Shown: positions 23,039 through 32,849 of the stretch, one piece after another
Numbering within the stretch: the first letter of the stretch is position 1
Layout of the letters: every line of letters begins with the position of its first letter
Source: Semisulcospira habei
Taxonomy: Eukaryota > Mollusca > Gastropoda > Semisulcospiridae
Assembly: GCA_036245525.1 (NCBI GenBank)
Contig: BTPG01000005.1
Span: 130,145,820-130,209,819 of the forward strand
Direction of reading: 5' to 3'
Length of the DNA stretch: 64,000 nucleotides
Notes under the pieces: generated by a model
The model's database searches: none
What the model was told of the DNA's origin: nothing
The model's input: the letters and a program-made list of their open reading frames with translations, nothing else
Program-made: the position numbers and the translations under genes

Positions 23039-23253
23039 TTAACCCTTTTAGCCCCGGATCCCTACATCAGGAGACGGATTGATCATGATAATTCAAGGGT
23101 AGTGCCAGATGAGCTTGGCGCCTGAATTCGCCAAGCTCATCTGGCACTACCCTTGAATTATCATGATCAATCCATCTCCTACAACTGGTACATAGTCGTT
23201 AGGCAACACCTCCAACAATTGGAGAAATGGGACCTTGGGGCTAAAAGGGTTAA
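23039..23253. mobile_element. PAL-B MITE, complete, with covarying stem
   Basis: TTAACCCTTTTAGCCCC at 23039 and GGGGCTAAAAGGGTTAA ending 23253 are perfect inverted ends. The hairpin spans 23069-23180, arms of about 54 bases. Relative to other copies it has GATGAGC/GCTCATC for GATTAGC/GCTAATC and TTGATCATG/CATGATCAA for TCGACCATG/CATGGTCGA: differences that stay paired. The loop has one asymmetric deletion (CTGAATTC). Confidence 0.93.
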
Positions 23254-23676
23254 ACTGTCCATGCATAATGCCTTGTGAAGGCAAAACTAGACAGTAAGTT
23301 CATTTTTATGAAAGCGAGATTTAAATTGTGCGGCAAAAGACATTCATGTCCATTTTATTGTTGTTGCGAAAGCGAGCACTGTACAGCAATGAAATTCTCG
23401 CTTTTTAACAAAAATGGATTTGCATTTTGCCCTCACAGAGCACGTTTCCCGCTAGAGTGCGTGTAAATTATTTAATTTAGCTGTCACACGTACGAACTGG
23501 CTAGCGAATGAAATCCTCTGATTTCTGCCAGTATGATGACAAGGTTCTTGCGCTGAGGTCTGACCTGCAATGACACCTCTAGAACATGACCTGTCGGCTT
23601 AACTGTGCGGCTAAAATGATTAGGTGTGCACGCACATGCACACAATAGCTACTGATCCGAAAACACGCAACAGGGC
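23254..23676. other. Stretch without recognised gene
   Basis: A 63-codon frame at 23275 has no recognised domain. Nothing else seen. Confidence 0.4.
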
Positions 23677-23740
23677 TCAGTTGCAGGAGCTAGCTTAAAT
23701 CCTGCACAAGCCACTAAGCAAGGTGCTCCGCAACAGAGCC
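23677..23740. repeat. PAL-F left half
   Basis: GGGCTCAGTTGCAGGAGCTA, then AAGCAAGGTGCTCCGCAAC; the right half is missing. Confidence 0.6.
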
Positions 23741-23872
23741 CAGAATCTTAAACAAAGTACTTCTAAATTTACAGGCGGCCAAGCCCCCAACTAACCCAAG
23801 CCTTTCGTAATCGACTGCTGGATCCCGACTCAGTGCAACCATCAAAATGGTTGTCTCAAAAACAGAAGAAAA

Positions 23873-24090
23873 TTAACCCCTTTCGTGCCACTGGACGCAT
23901 ATTTCAGTCGTGTCTGAAAACTTTGTTTATTCAAAGAGCATAAGCCATAACCGTTCGAGAAATATGGATAAAAAATTGGTTTCTGCAAAAGACTTAGATC
24001 CTCATGAGCCCGACAGCGGGGGCTCATGAGGATCTATGTCTCTTGCAGCTGGAATTGCATTCTGTTTTCCTCGGCAGGCTAAAGCCTTAG
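23873..24090. mobile_element. PAL-A MITE, TTAACCCCTT subtype
   Basis: Left TTAACCCCTTTCGTGCC; hairpin 23984-24046 (GCAAAAGACTTAGATCCTCA against TGAGGATCTATGTCTCTTGC). The left unpaired segment TCAAAGAGCATAAGCCATAA corresponds to that of the copies at 49.6 and 62.8 kb, defining a subtype with different outer arms around the same hairpin. The right tip is decayed (CGGCAGGCTAAAGCC). Confidence 0.8.
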
Positions 24091-24211
24091 GCAGAGAAAA
24101 CAGTGTATAGATCTATGACTGATTGTCCTAAGATCGATATAGCATTTTATATATATATTATTGGCATCTCATAACGATGATAATGAACTACATATACTAA
24201 TGAAACGACGA

Positions 24212-24296
24212 TGCATTCACTTACTCGAGATAAGCAGCATACGTATACGCGGCATAAAGCTGCATATCCGTATGAGACTCGTCTCGAATGAGTTAA
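24212..24296. repeat. PAL-C palindrome, diverged
   Basis: ATTCACTTACTCGAGATAAG left and CGTCTCGAATGAGTTAA right; inner ACGCGGCATAAAGC centre kept. The right TTAA is intact. Confidence 0.7.
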
Positions 24297-24655
24297 CACA
24301 AGCTCACGGTGCAACCGCTTGTATTCCTTTGGAATGCACTCCCATTTGCAATAGGACTGAAAAAAACATCACTTGCAGGCCTGTCAGCCTGGGGACTATT
24401 ATAAAATTACTATTATAAAATTATTCCACTTGTTGATCTACTTTTCTCCCATGTTCCTAAAGCAGAACATCAACGGTCGAATCTGCAATGCATCTAGGCT
24501 CTAAAACCTATATTAAAACAATTCATACTCACACAAATGAAATTCTACAGCCAGTATCCTGGAAACAGTAAGCTGACTCCGTGCAGACTGTAGCTCGTGT
24601 GTCCGCGGACTTCTGGGAGTTTCCGCAAGAGGGGCATTGATACAAAGAAAGGCCA

Positions 24656-24721
24656 GCAAGAGGCATAGATGCCCATGAGCCCCGGCGTTAGCCGGGGCTC
24701 ATGGGCATCTATGCCTCTTGC
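24656..24721. repeat. PAL-A hairpin with covarying stem
   Basis: A perfect stem with GATGCCCATGAG on the left and CTCATGGGCATC on the right, against GATCCTCATGAG/CTCATGAGGATC in most copies. The centre CCCCGGCGTTAGCCGGGG is changed but still self-complementary. Confidence 0.92.
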
Positions 24722-24935
24722 AGATGGGTGTACTTCACGTGACCGTTAACCCTTGTATACATGGGGAACGAAAGCTGACTCGTTTGCCTGCCGGTATATA
24801 TTGCAGTGTTTCCCTTCATCAGAGCCTTCAAACGAGGGTATTAGCGGTGATACCAGGCGTATGGTCAATCTTACGCCTCCCGTCTTCTTCGACGTCCGGA
24901 AGCAGCTCTTCAGTCGCCCAGCACAAGCTCAGCTA

Positions 24936-24998
24936 CAAGAGGCATAGGTTCTCATGTGCCCTTGCAATGCAGGGGCACATGATAATCTATGCCTCTTG
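24936..24998. repeat. PAL-A hairpin
   Basis: CAAGAGGCATAGGTTCTCAT and ATGATAATCTATGCCTCTTG pair with two mismatches; centre GTGCCCTTGCAATGCAGGGGCAC. Confidence 0.8.
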
Positions 24999-24999
24999 C

Positions 25000-25839
25000 C
25001 ACCTCAGTAATATTAGCCCACACTTACATCGTCAGAGAAACGTATTGGGCCTTGAGATCTAAAAATACTGCAGGGGCGTGCAACAAGAAGTAACTCATAT
25101 ACTGGTATGTCAGCCATGCTAAGGTCTTCAGACGAGCTCATCTCCTACGCAGACACACAATCGGGTCTGCGAACCTTGAAAATCACGTGACCACTGACTC
25201 AAGGATTGGCCAGATTACTGCCAGGGTTTCTCCGTGTTTTTGTTTTTTCTTCTCCAAACTATACAAACAAAATATACCTCAAAGGTCGCGCGCAGGTCTC
25301 TAGGTCATAGGCAGTGCAGGAAAAAAAGAATGTCACACGCAGACAATGTGTTGCTACTTTCTCAAAACAATATTCTGCTGAAACAAACTAAACACACAGT
25401 GAAACACATTTAGTCTGTAGGCCTAAAACTCTATTCATGAGTAATGTTTGAAAAAAAGAAAGAATTTCTTGTATTGTTAATTTTAAATTTGTATATCAAT
25501 TTTGAAAAAAGGAGGTTTTTGTCAATTTATTTTAGTTTGGGTGTCTACTTTGATAAAGGGTTTCAACCCCAAATATTAATAAATTGTTGTAACTGTCATT
25601 TCTAAGCGTGTTTCTTTCTTCGCTGGGTTCTTCTATGTATTTTACACGCTTGGCAGTCATATTAAAAAAAAAAAAATTCTTGTCTGCCAGCATTGAGAAA
25701 AAAAAAAAAAAAAAAAGAAGCTTCGCTTTGACTTCCTGGCATAAGTCAATTTGCACTACAATCATTCTGTGCAGCGGGCTAAACGTACATACGGATATGT
25801 GCCGCGCGGGTACTAGGCTACATAAAAGCTGGACCGCCA
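25000..25839. other. Intergenic stretch, including a type Q repeat
   Basis: 25555-25660 holds AATAAATTGTTGTAACTGTC then TTTCTAAGCGTGTTTCTTTC and GGGTTCTTCTATG, the inverted counterpart of 45.73-45.80 kb. Poly-A runs at 25663-25675 and 25698-25716. No gene seen. Confidence 0.55.
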
Positions 25840-25915
25840 AGTAAGCAAAAGGTGATCGGCCTGTGCGCGAGCCGGCTGCGGCCGATGTCGGTCTGATCAC
25901 CTGTTGCTCACCGGG
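25840..25915. repeat. PAL-L palindrome, shortened
   Basis: AGTAAGCAAAAGGTGATCGG and GGTCTGATCACCTGTTGCTC pair; GGCTGCGGCCGATGTCGG retains one inner arm of the 21.4 kb copy. Confidence 0.65.
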
Positions 25916-25977
25916 CGAGGTTGGTCTTGGAGGGCCGGCAGTGGAAACTGCTTAGCTGATGGCATTACACCCGGCTT

Positions 25978-26050
25978 TAGTTCAAGGGTAGTGCCTGAAT
26001 AGCTTGGCGCCTAGAGGCGCCAAGCTATTCTGGCACTACCCTTGAACTAT
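25978..26050. repeat. PAL-B hairpin
   Basis: TAGTTCAAGGGTAGTGCC and GGCACTACCCTTGAACTA pair, core AGCTTGGCGCC, loop TAGA. One mismatch (CTGAATAGC/GCTATTCTG). TTAA tips not seen. Confidence 0.85.
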
Positions 26051-26106
26051 TGGGGCATAGCCCTCAAAGTTTATCCGCATGTTTCACAATAAGAGCCCCG
26101 TCAGAG

Positions 26107-26122
26107 GCAGTGTGGCGAATGT
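26107..26122. repeat. Target-site duplication, left copy
   Basis: GCAGTGTGGCGAATGT occurs here and identically at 29485-29500, bracketing both halves of the L1x insertion. Confidence 0.88.
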
Positions 26123-26133
26123 GGCTGGCTTGG

Positions 26134-27733
26134 CTAGACTTCGCGAACGAAGATTTTATAGGAGTTGCCCACGACGTCTGCAGGCTTGTTCGTGGCTGCG
26201 GAGGCCAATCCGAGACAGACAGGTTCGACCGCAGTGGCTGCAGGGGAAGGTATGGCCAGGGTTCTGAGCTGCGGCATCTCTGTTTTTTCTCCTGAGCCGC
26301 TTGTCCTTAAGGCTAGCTCTGTGAGAGTCCTCAAAGGAGACAGCTGCCTTGTAAATGGTGGAGCGCCAGGTGTCACGGTCCGCAGCAAGCGAAGACCACT
26401 GGTGGTGGTCGATTTGGCAGGCACTAAGTGACTTCTTGAGACAGTCTTTGTATCTCTTTTTTGGTGCCCCTCTGTCACGGTGTCCAGTAGCAAGCTCGCC
26501 GAACAGGGTGATCTTTGGTAGGCGATGATCCTCCATCCTGGAGACATGCCCCCGCCCAGCGGAGCTGTGTCCGCAGCAGCAAAGCCTCGATGCTCACAGT
26601 TTCAGCCTGTTCAAGGACCTCGACGTTGGTGACATAGTCACTCCAGTGAATGCCCAGGATGGTACGCAGGCAGCGCTGGTGGAAGCGTTCGAGGAGTCGT
26701 AGTTGGCTTCGGTAGAGGGCCCAGGACTCGGAACCATACAGCAGGGTGGTGAGGACCACAGCTCTGTACACGCTGATCTTGGTGCCTGTTTTCAGCTGTT
26801 GATTGTGCCACACCCGCTTGAAAAGTCGCCCGAAAGCGCTGTTCGCTTTTGCCAGCCTGCTGTCAAGCTCCTTGTCCAGCTTGGCGTCCGACGTGATAAC
26901 GCAGCCAAGGTAAGTAAACTGGTGCACTGACTTTAGTTCAGACTCGCCAATGGTGATGTGAGGAGGGCGATACACTGTCTTGGGTGCCGGCTGATGGAGG
27001 ACCTCTGTCTTTTTCAGACTGACCTCGAGTCCAAAGAGCTGGGCAGCATCTGCGAAGCAAGTCGTGATGCGCTGCAGGGCTCTCTCTGTGTGTGCAACGA
27101 GGGCAGCATCATCAGCAAAAAGCAGCTCACGAATCAGTTGGTCTAGGGTTTTCGTGTGGGCCTGCAGTCGTCTGAGGTTGAACAGGCTGCCATCGAGACG
27201 ATACCTGATGTACACTGCATCGTCATCATCGAGGTCCACTGTGGCCTGCTTCAACATCATGCTAAAAAAGATGGTGAAGAGGGTCGGTGCCAGCACGCAG
27301 CCCTGCTTTACGCCGTTGAGAATAGGGAATGGTTCTGAGAGGTCATTGTTGAGTCTGACCTGGCCTTGCTGGTCCTCGTGTAGCTGGACAATCATGTTGA
27401 GGAACTTTGGGGGACAGCCAAGTCGCTCCAGGATCTGCCACATGCCTTGCCTGCTCACAGTGTCAAACGCTTTTGTTAGGTCGACAAATGTTACGTACAG
27501 CCCTTTGTTCTGCTCGCGGCACTTCTCCTGTAGCTGTCTCAGCACAAAGACCATATCGGTGGTGCTCCTGTTTGCTCTGAAGCCACACTGGCCCTCTGGG
27601 AGTTGGTCTTCAGCGATGGCAGGTACCAGCCGATTCAGGAGCAGCCTTGCAAGGATTTTCCCAGCAATGGACAGCAGGGTAATTCCACGATAGTTGGAAC
27701 AGTCAGACTTCTCGCCTTTGTTCTTGTACAGGG
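26134..27733 (-). pseudogene. L1x copy 2, 3' half: reverse transcriptase and zinc-finger tail
   Basis: Minus-strand coding with RT blocks FVDLTKAFDTVS (about 27480), NGVKQGCVLAPTLFTIFFS (about 27300) and ELLFADDAAL (about 27120). The thumb-like part has YLGCVITSDAKLDKELDSRL, absent from copy 1. A frameshift near 26500 moves reading from the 359-residue frame to the 126-residue frame. The C-terminus has a C-x2-C-x12-H-x3-C finger (CSHCGRT...HEQAC), probably nucleic-acid binding. The start of RT is on the other strand because of the inversion. Confidence 0.9.
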
Positions 27734-29484
27734 AAAAGGTGGCCTAACCAAAGCTCGTCCCCTCGCAACCCCAGTTGGCTAGCCGCGGTCAACGGGCATC
27801 TTCTCCTGCGGTCAAAAAACAAGAAAGAATAACGGATCCACTCTCATGACGACCACGACCGGACTCAACGTAGCATGCTGGAACGTCCGTACCATGCTCG
27901 ACAAAGCAGACAGCGGACGCCCTGAACGTCGCTCCGCCCTCATTGCCCATGAATTGCGGAGGTTAAACATCGACATCGCCGCGCTCAGCGAAGTACGCCT
28001 TCCGGACGAAGGCAGCCTCCAAGAACTTGGTGCTGGGTACACCCTCTACTGGTCAGGCAGGCCTGCATCAGAAAGACGGCTTTCAGGCGTGGGTTTCATG
28101 GTCAAGACATCCATTGCGACTAAGCTGGAAAACCTACCAACGGGCCACTCAGACCGCATCATGTCCATGCGCCTCCCACTGAGACACCAGCAGCACGTCA
28201 CCCTTCTCAGTGTGTACTCCCCAACCCTCCTGGCAGAGCCTGCTGAAAAGGACAAGTTTTACACTGACCTGCGCAGCCTCCTACAGAGTACCCCTGCAGA
28301 CGACAAAGTCATCATCCTTGGCGACTTCAACGCCAGAGTGGGCCAGAACTCTGAAGCCTGGAAAGGAGTCCTCGGCAAGCATGGCGTGGGGAACTGCAAT
28401 GACAATGGCCGCCTACTGTTGGAGTTCTGTGCGGAGCAGCAACTGGTCATCACCAACACTACTTTTCAGCAAAAGGACAGTCGAAAGACCACCTGGATGC
28501 ATCCTCGCTCCAAACACTGGCACCTTATCGACTATGTCCTAGTGCGTCAGAGGGACCGCAGTGACGTCCTCCTCACCAGAGTGATGCCCAGCGCAGAGTG
28601 CCACACTGACCACCGCCTTGTCCGCTGCAAACTCAGGCTCCACTTCAAGCCAAAACCCAAGAAATGGGGGCCCCCCAAGAAAAAGCTTGATGTTGCCAGC
28701 CTTCAGCGTGACGATGTGAAAGCTGCCTTTCAGACAGATTTACAGCGCAGACTCAAAGACACAGCGGACCCAGTAGACTCCTCCCCTGAAACACTTTGGG
28801 AACAACTGAAAACTGCTATTGCAAAATCCTCTGCAGAAGTCTTGGGTTTCGCCAGAAAGAAGAACAAAGACTGGTTTGACGAAAACGATGTAGAGATCCA
28901 GGAACACCTAGCAAAAAAAAAGAGCCGCCCATCAGGCCCACCTAGCCCAGCCTTCCTGCCCTGTGAAGAAGTCTGTCTTCCGCCTCGTCTGCAGCAGTCT
29001 CCAGCGCAAGCTCAGAGATCTCCAGAATGAGTGGTGGACCAGACTTGCACAGAGGACCCAGCTTTGTGCTGACAATGGTGACTACAGGGGCTTCTACGAA
29101 GCACTGAAAGCAGTGTATGGCCCCAGGCACCTGGTACAAAGTCCCCTGCGAAGCGCGAATGGCCAGGCACTCCTCACAGATAATACCTCCATCTTAAACC
29201 GCTGGTCGGAATACTTTCAGAGCCTCTTCAGCGCTGAGCGCACTGTTCAAGAAGCAGTCATCCTACAAATCCCACACCTCCCAGTAAAGGTTGAATTGGA
29301 CGAACCGCCCACCGCTGAAGAGACCCTCACAGCCATCCACCAGCTCAAGAGTGGCAAAGCAGCAGGCATTGATGGAATACCGCCAGAGATCTGGAAACAT
29401 GGAGGCACAGCACTGCACAACAAGCTCCATGACCTCTTTCTCTGCTGCTGGGAGGAAGGAACACTACCAAAAGATCTCCGTGAT
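27734..29484 (+). pseudogene. L1x copy 2, inverted 5' half: endonuclease and RT start
   Basis: From ATG 27846 an apurinic-type endonuclease domain: NVACWNVRTMLD (residues about 7-18), ALSEVR, ILGDFNARVG (about 153-162), a TWMHPRSKHWHLIDYVL block (about 216-232) and HTDHRLV. A run of ten adenines near 28911-28922 carries a frameshift; reading continues in the frame holding VFRLVCSSLQRKLRDLQNEW. It then covers [36 protein letters not shown] and stops at LPKDLRDAV, where the target duplication begins. 27734-27845 is likely the element 5' untranslated region. Confidence 0.9.
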
Positions 29485-29500
29485 GCAGTGTGGCGAATGT
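29485..29500. repeat. Target-site duplication, right copy
   Basis: GCAGTGTGGCGAATGT, identical to 26107-26122. Confidence 0.88.
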
Positions 29501-29591
29501 ACGCCGGCGGAATTATGTGTGGGGAATGCACCACTTATGACGAGGAGAATTCTAGCTTGTGTAGTGCGCGTTTGTACGCGTGTGCCCGAGT

Positions 29592-29597
29592 GTGTGT

Positions 29598-29635
<38 letters not shown>

Positions 29636-29700
29636 TGTGTGTGTGCCGCATGCGTGCGTGCGTGTGTGTGTGTGCGCGCGCGTGTGCGGCAGTGTATGTG
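29592..29700. repeat. (TG)n microsatellite, interrupted
   Basis: TG runs broken by TATG, CCGCATGCG and GCGCGCG. Confidence 0.9.
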
Positions 29701-29785
29701 GGTATGTGTTTGTTTCTTTAGTTGGGGGTTTGTATATTATATTGGAATGTTCCATTCTTTTACGCCGCACTTTAGCCCATTTTAT

Positions 29786-29877
29786 TTAACCCTTTGCGTG
29801 TCGGTAGCGGTTTTTGTCGAGATGAAGTTGTGGCAGGGACCATCGTGACTAAAACCGCTATCGACACGCACAGGGTT
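29786..29877. mobile_element. PAL-D palindromic MITE
   Basis: TTAACCCTTTGCGTGTCGGT at the left and ATCGACACGCACAGGGTTTGA at the right. Compared with the 22.1 kb copy (GGCTGTCGG/CCGACAGCC), here GCGTGTCGG pairs with TCGACACGC: the variation is paired. Centre GAGATGAAG...CATCGTGAC is decayed. Confidence 0.82.
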
Positions 29878-30302
29878 TGATGGTTAATTTGAAACAGAGC
29901 AGGAGAAAGACAGTCGGTATTTTAGGGTAATTGGTACTCTGCCGTTCGCTGGATTCGTATCTCGCAACCTCAATGTCCCCGATAATTTCTGGCACGGTCT
30001 GTAAAACTGAAATGACTGTCTCAGATATGTAACATTACACATTACAGAAAGCTACAGAATCAATCGTGGTTTAAGGGGAAAGGATCCACAACAGGAAAGC
30101 GTCATCATCCGCCAGACATCAAGACATTTAGGTGCAGCAGAACTTTAAGCGATCACCCTTATTAGAGATCAACTGTCTACAAAAACATCTTAGAATGTTG
30201 AGATGACAACTGCACAGCCGGTCGCACGGTGTGAAGACAATCATTTCTAAGCCGTGTCATTCTTGCCAACGCACCACCGTTCTGCAACTGACCCGTGCTC
30301 TG
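29878..30302. other. Stretch with nothing recognised
   Basis: No gene, palindrome or simple repeat seen. Confidence 0.4.
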
Positions 30303-30526
30303 TTAACCCTTATCATTCGGAATACACCAGTGTGTGAAATAAGTTTGACTAAAATAATTCAAGGGTAGTGCCAGAATAGCTTGGCGCCTCTAGGCGTCAA
30401 GCTATTCTGGCACCACCCTTGAACTAAAGCCATTGGTCTCTATCCTTACCTGTAAGTACTATAATGTAGCTTGCATATGGCAGTGTACAAATGTGAAGCT
30501 TTTAGCCTCAGTATGATATGGGTTAA
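30303..30526. mobile_element. PAL-B MITE, subtype with TTAACCCTTATCATTCGG end
   Basis: TTAA at 30303 and 30523. Left ACCAGTGTGTGAAATAAGTT and right AGCTTTTAGCCTCAGTATGA segments are shared with copies at 47.5, 59.5 and 61.9 kb, defining a subtype. Hairpin 30357-30425, loop TCTA, one stem mismatch (GGCGTCAAGC). Confidence 0.88.
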
Positions 30527-30682
30527 TCATTCTTGTTTGTTGCGATGACACCGCGGCTCGGCGAAAAATATTTCCGCCGCAGTCAGAGGTAGCGTCAAGG
30601 GGTGAAAAATTATATCTATATATAACATCCAGTTCCAGACAGGTATTAACCAACCTCATGCTACAGCAAACCACATTTCATC

Positions 30683-30750
30683 TGCACGAGGCATATATCA
30701 TAATGTGTCCCTGCTTGTATGAACTGCTGAAAGTCTTTGCATCTTGTCGG
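30683..30750. repeat. Degraded PAL-A hairpin
   Basis: GCACGAGGCATATATCATAA and TTTGCATCTTGTC are traces of the two arms. Confidence 0.45.
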
Positions 30751-31197
30751 TAATTCAGTAAAGATCAGTGTTTATTTATACACATTACTCACAATGAAGA
30801 ATGATCACAATCCGCGTGTACAAACTGAGTATCGGGCTTCTCTGAAATGGCTTCCATTTGCCATATAGGCATAGAAGACAGATCTTTATGAAAACTGACG
30901 TCACGAGTCTGCCCCATAGCCAGCTCTTGATGATTTCACGGTAGCTGCAATCAATGGATATATAAGCCGCAAGCAAGAACAGGTCGGGACTTAGACGCCT
31001 ATGACCCTCACACGGGGTGAGTATTGAACGAGGCTTCAGAAAGTGCCGAGTACCTGGCGGTAACCACCTGCTTTGTGTGTGTCTGCAGGCGATCATTTCG
31101 GCAACTTTTTACGGAAGCCGCCGTCTGCACCGCTCAATTTTTCCATCACCCCCACCCCAGTCGCGCTGCACACTCCACCGGCGAACTCCGTCCGTCT

Positions 31198-31263
31198 GCA
31201 AGAGGCGCAGATCTTCAAGAACCCCCGCAATTGCGGAGGCTCATGAAGATCTACGCCTCTTGC
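31198..31263. repeat. PAL-A hairpin
   Basis: GCAAGAGGCGCAGATCTTCA pairs with TGAAGATCTACGCCTCTTGC: GATCTTCA/TGAAGATC and the outer GGCG/CGCC are paired departures from the family norm. Centre CCCCCGCAATTGCGGAGG. Confidence 0.88.
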
Positions 31264-31993
31264 TGGTGTCAATTATTTTCGTGTTTTCTAATACCGGAGA
31301 CGGCCGTCAGAAGGTTTATGATTTTTGTTAGTTCACTTTCCCGTTAACTGCTCCAGTCGACGGAAAAAAAGCCCACTTGTGACTAGCAGTAGGCCTACTC
31401 TGCACTAGTGAAAATCGTGTACTATGATCTACTATGCGACAAGAAGCTGTACCCTATACAATTTACATATGCTTTCCTCTGCATGGACAGGAAAAAAACA
31501 GGTCATCCATCCTCGTCCCCACTCGCACAGAACTAAGGGCGACTAGCAAAGAACATTCTGATAAAAAGAAAAAAACTTGAGCCCTCCATTCCTGCCGTCT
31601 GTAGTGTTTTTCTATTGTATTTGAGACGGGAAAACCCAGACGCGAATTATGGCCCTTTATTTTGGGATGCGGGGGAGGAAGAAAGTATTCAGAATGGCCG
31701 ACCACCCAGACACATAAATAGGAATGGTATTTCCACCCAACGACATTCCTTCTCACAAACAGGCCTTGACCACATCATAGTCTTATCGATGACGTTCCCC
31801 AAAAGAAGGCAAAGGAGACATGACATATATGTAAGGTACATTCTTAATGGAAGGTAAACCCTGCCATCCACAGTGAATAATAATATATTTTCAGCTGTAC
31901 ACGAACTTATTACTGCAGCAAAAAGATTTCATTGATTTATAATTGGGACTGCAGGAAAAAAAAAAAAGAAGAAAAAAAGAGACCCGTTTAGGC

Positions 31994-31996
<3 letters not shown>
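31264..31996. other. Stretch without recognised gene
   Basis: Frames at 31463-31871 have no recognised domain. A-rich tract 31953-31981 precedes the CT repeat. Confidence 0.4.

Positions 31997-32046
<50 letters not shown>
31997..32046. repeat. (CT)n microsatellite
   Basis: About 50 bases of TC. Confidence 0.95.
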
Positions 32047-32049
<3 letters not shown>

Positions 32050-32849
32050 TGTATTCAGTGCCAAGTACCGTTCACATATATATGAATATATAAAACTGTC
32101 GTTTGAAACAGTGTTCGTGACTGTTCGGGTGGACAGAGTTTCTGCGTCATTTGAAATTTTCTTTTCTTTTAGGTTGTGTGCTATTTTTTCTCATTTGAAT
32201 TCTTTATCAGGAAATACTGAATAAGGTTATGTGTCATTTTCTTTCGTAACACAAAGACGTCAGTGACTTGACCTTCATTGTTGATGAGAAAAAAACAACA
32301 ACCAAACATTACAGGCCTAGCATTGTGTGTTTAGAGCGAGTGCTTACGACGTCCAGTGTAGTTCTTCACGATACAGATTAATTACCCTGTACACGGAGTC
32401 GCTTGAAGGACTTTCTCTAGCGAGCTCTGCAGTCTCATTGACGGTATTTCCGTCAAAGTGTGGACTATAGTTTTCAATGCTAATGTATGTCTGTGTTGAT
32501 ATTCATTAGTTGCACGAATCGCAGCCACACAGACTATCACTGTTACTTGTGACAATTGCTGGAAACTAATTTTCTCCCGATCTTAATCTTTTGTTGATTC
32601 GGGGTGTGAGACATTGAAGAGTATTTTAGTCCCAACGGATGTGTGTAAGCCTTCTGAAGGCCTATTCCCCTGCGTCCAGTGATTACGCCTCTAGTCTTTG
32701 TTTATTGTGTTTATTGCATTTACTTAGTGATTTTATACTTTTTATTTCTATTATTATTATTATTATTATTATTTTCTATTTTGGCACGTGTTACGAATAC
32801 ATTCTGTAGATTTTTTTCTTTTCCCACAAACACATTGACTTTGCGTGAA
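32047..32849. other. Probable 5' untranslated region of the CR1-like element and flank
   Basis: No coding signal of its own. A (TTA)n run lies at 32749-32773. Part of this stretch probably belongs to the element that follows, but its 5' edge cannot be placed from one copy. Confidence 0.4.

Larger units (their letters stand above)
26107..29500 (-). mobile_element. L1x non-LTR retrotransposon, copy 2, with inverted 5' half (twin priming)
   Basis: Read on the minus strand, an inverted 5' half (29485 to about 27734) is followed by a direct 3' half (about 27733 to 26123). Together they cover endonuclease, RT and C-terminal zinc finger once. The 5' half stops at LPKDLRDAV; the 3' half resumes at LYKNKGEK, only a few codons later in intact order. 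A 16-bp direct repeat flanks the whole. The repeat starts GCAGT, which is also the last element sequence of the 5' half (GATGCAGT), so target and element share microhomology at the second priming point. This is the structure described for twin-primed LINE insertions. Confidence 0.92.

Noticed and set aside
26107..29500. Two independent head-to-head L1x insertions
   Set aside because: The two halves do not overlap in content, meet at the same point in the RT, and lie within one 16-bp direct repeat, so a single twin-primed insertion is simpler.
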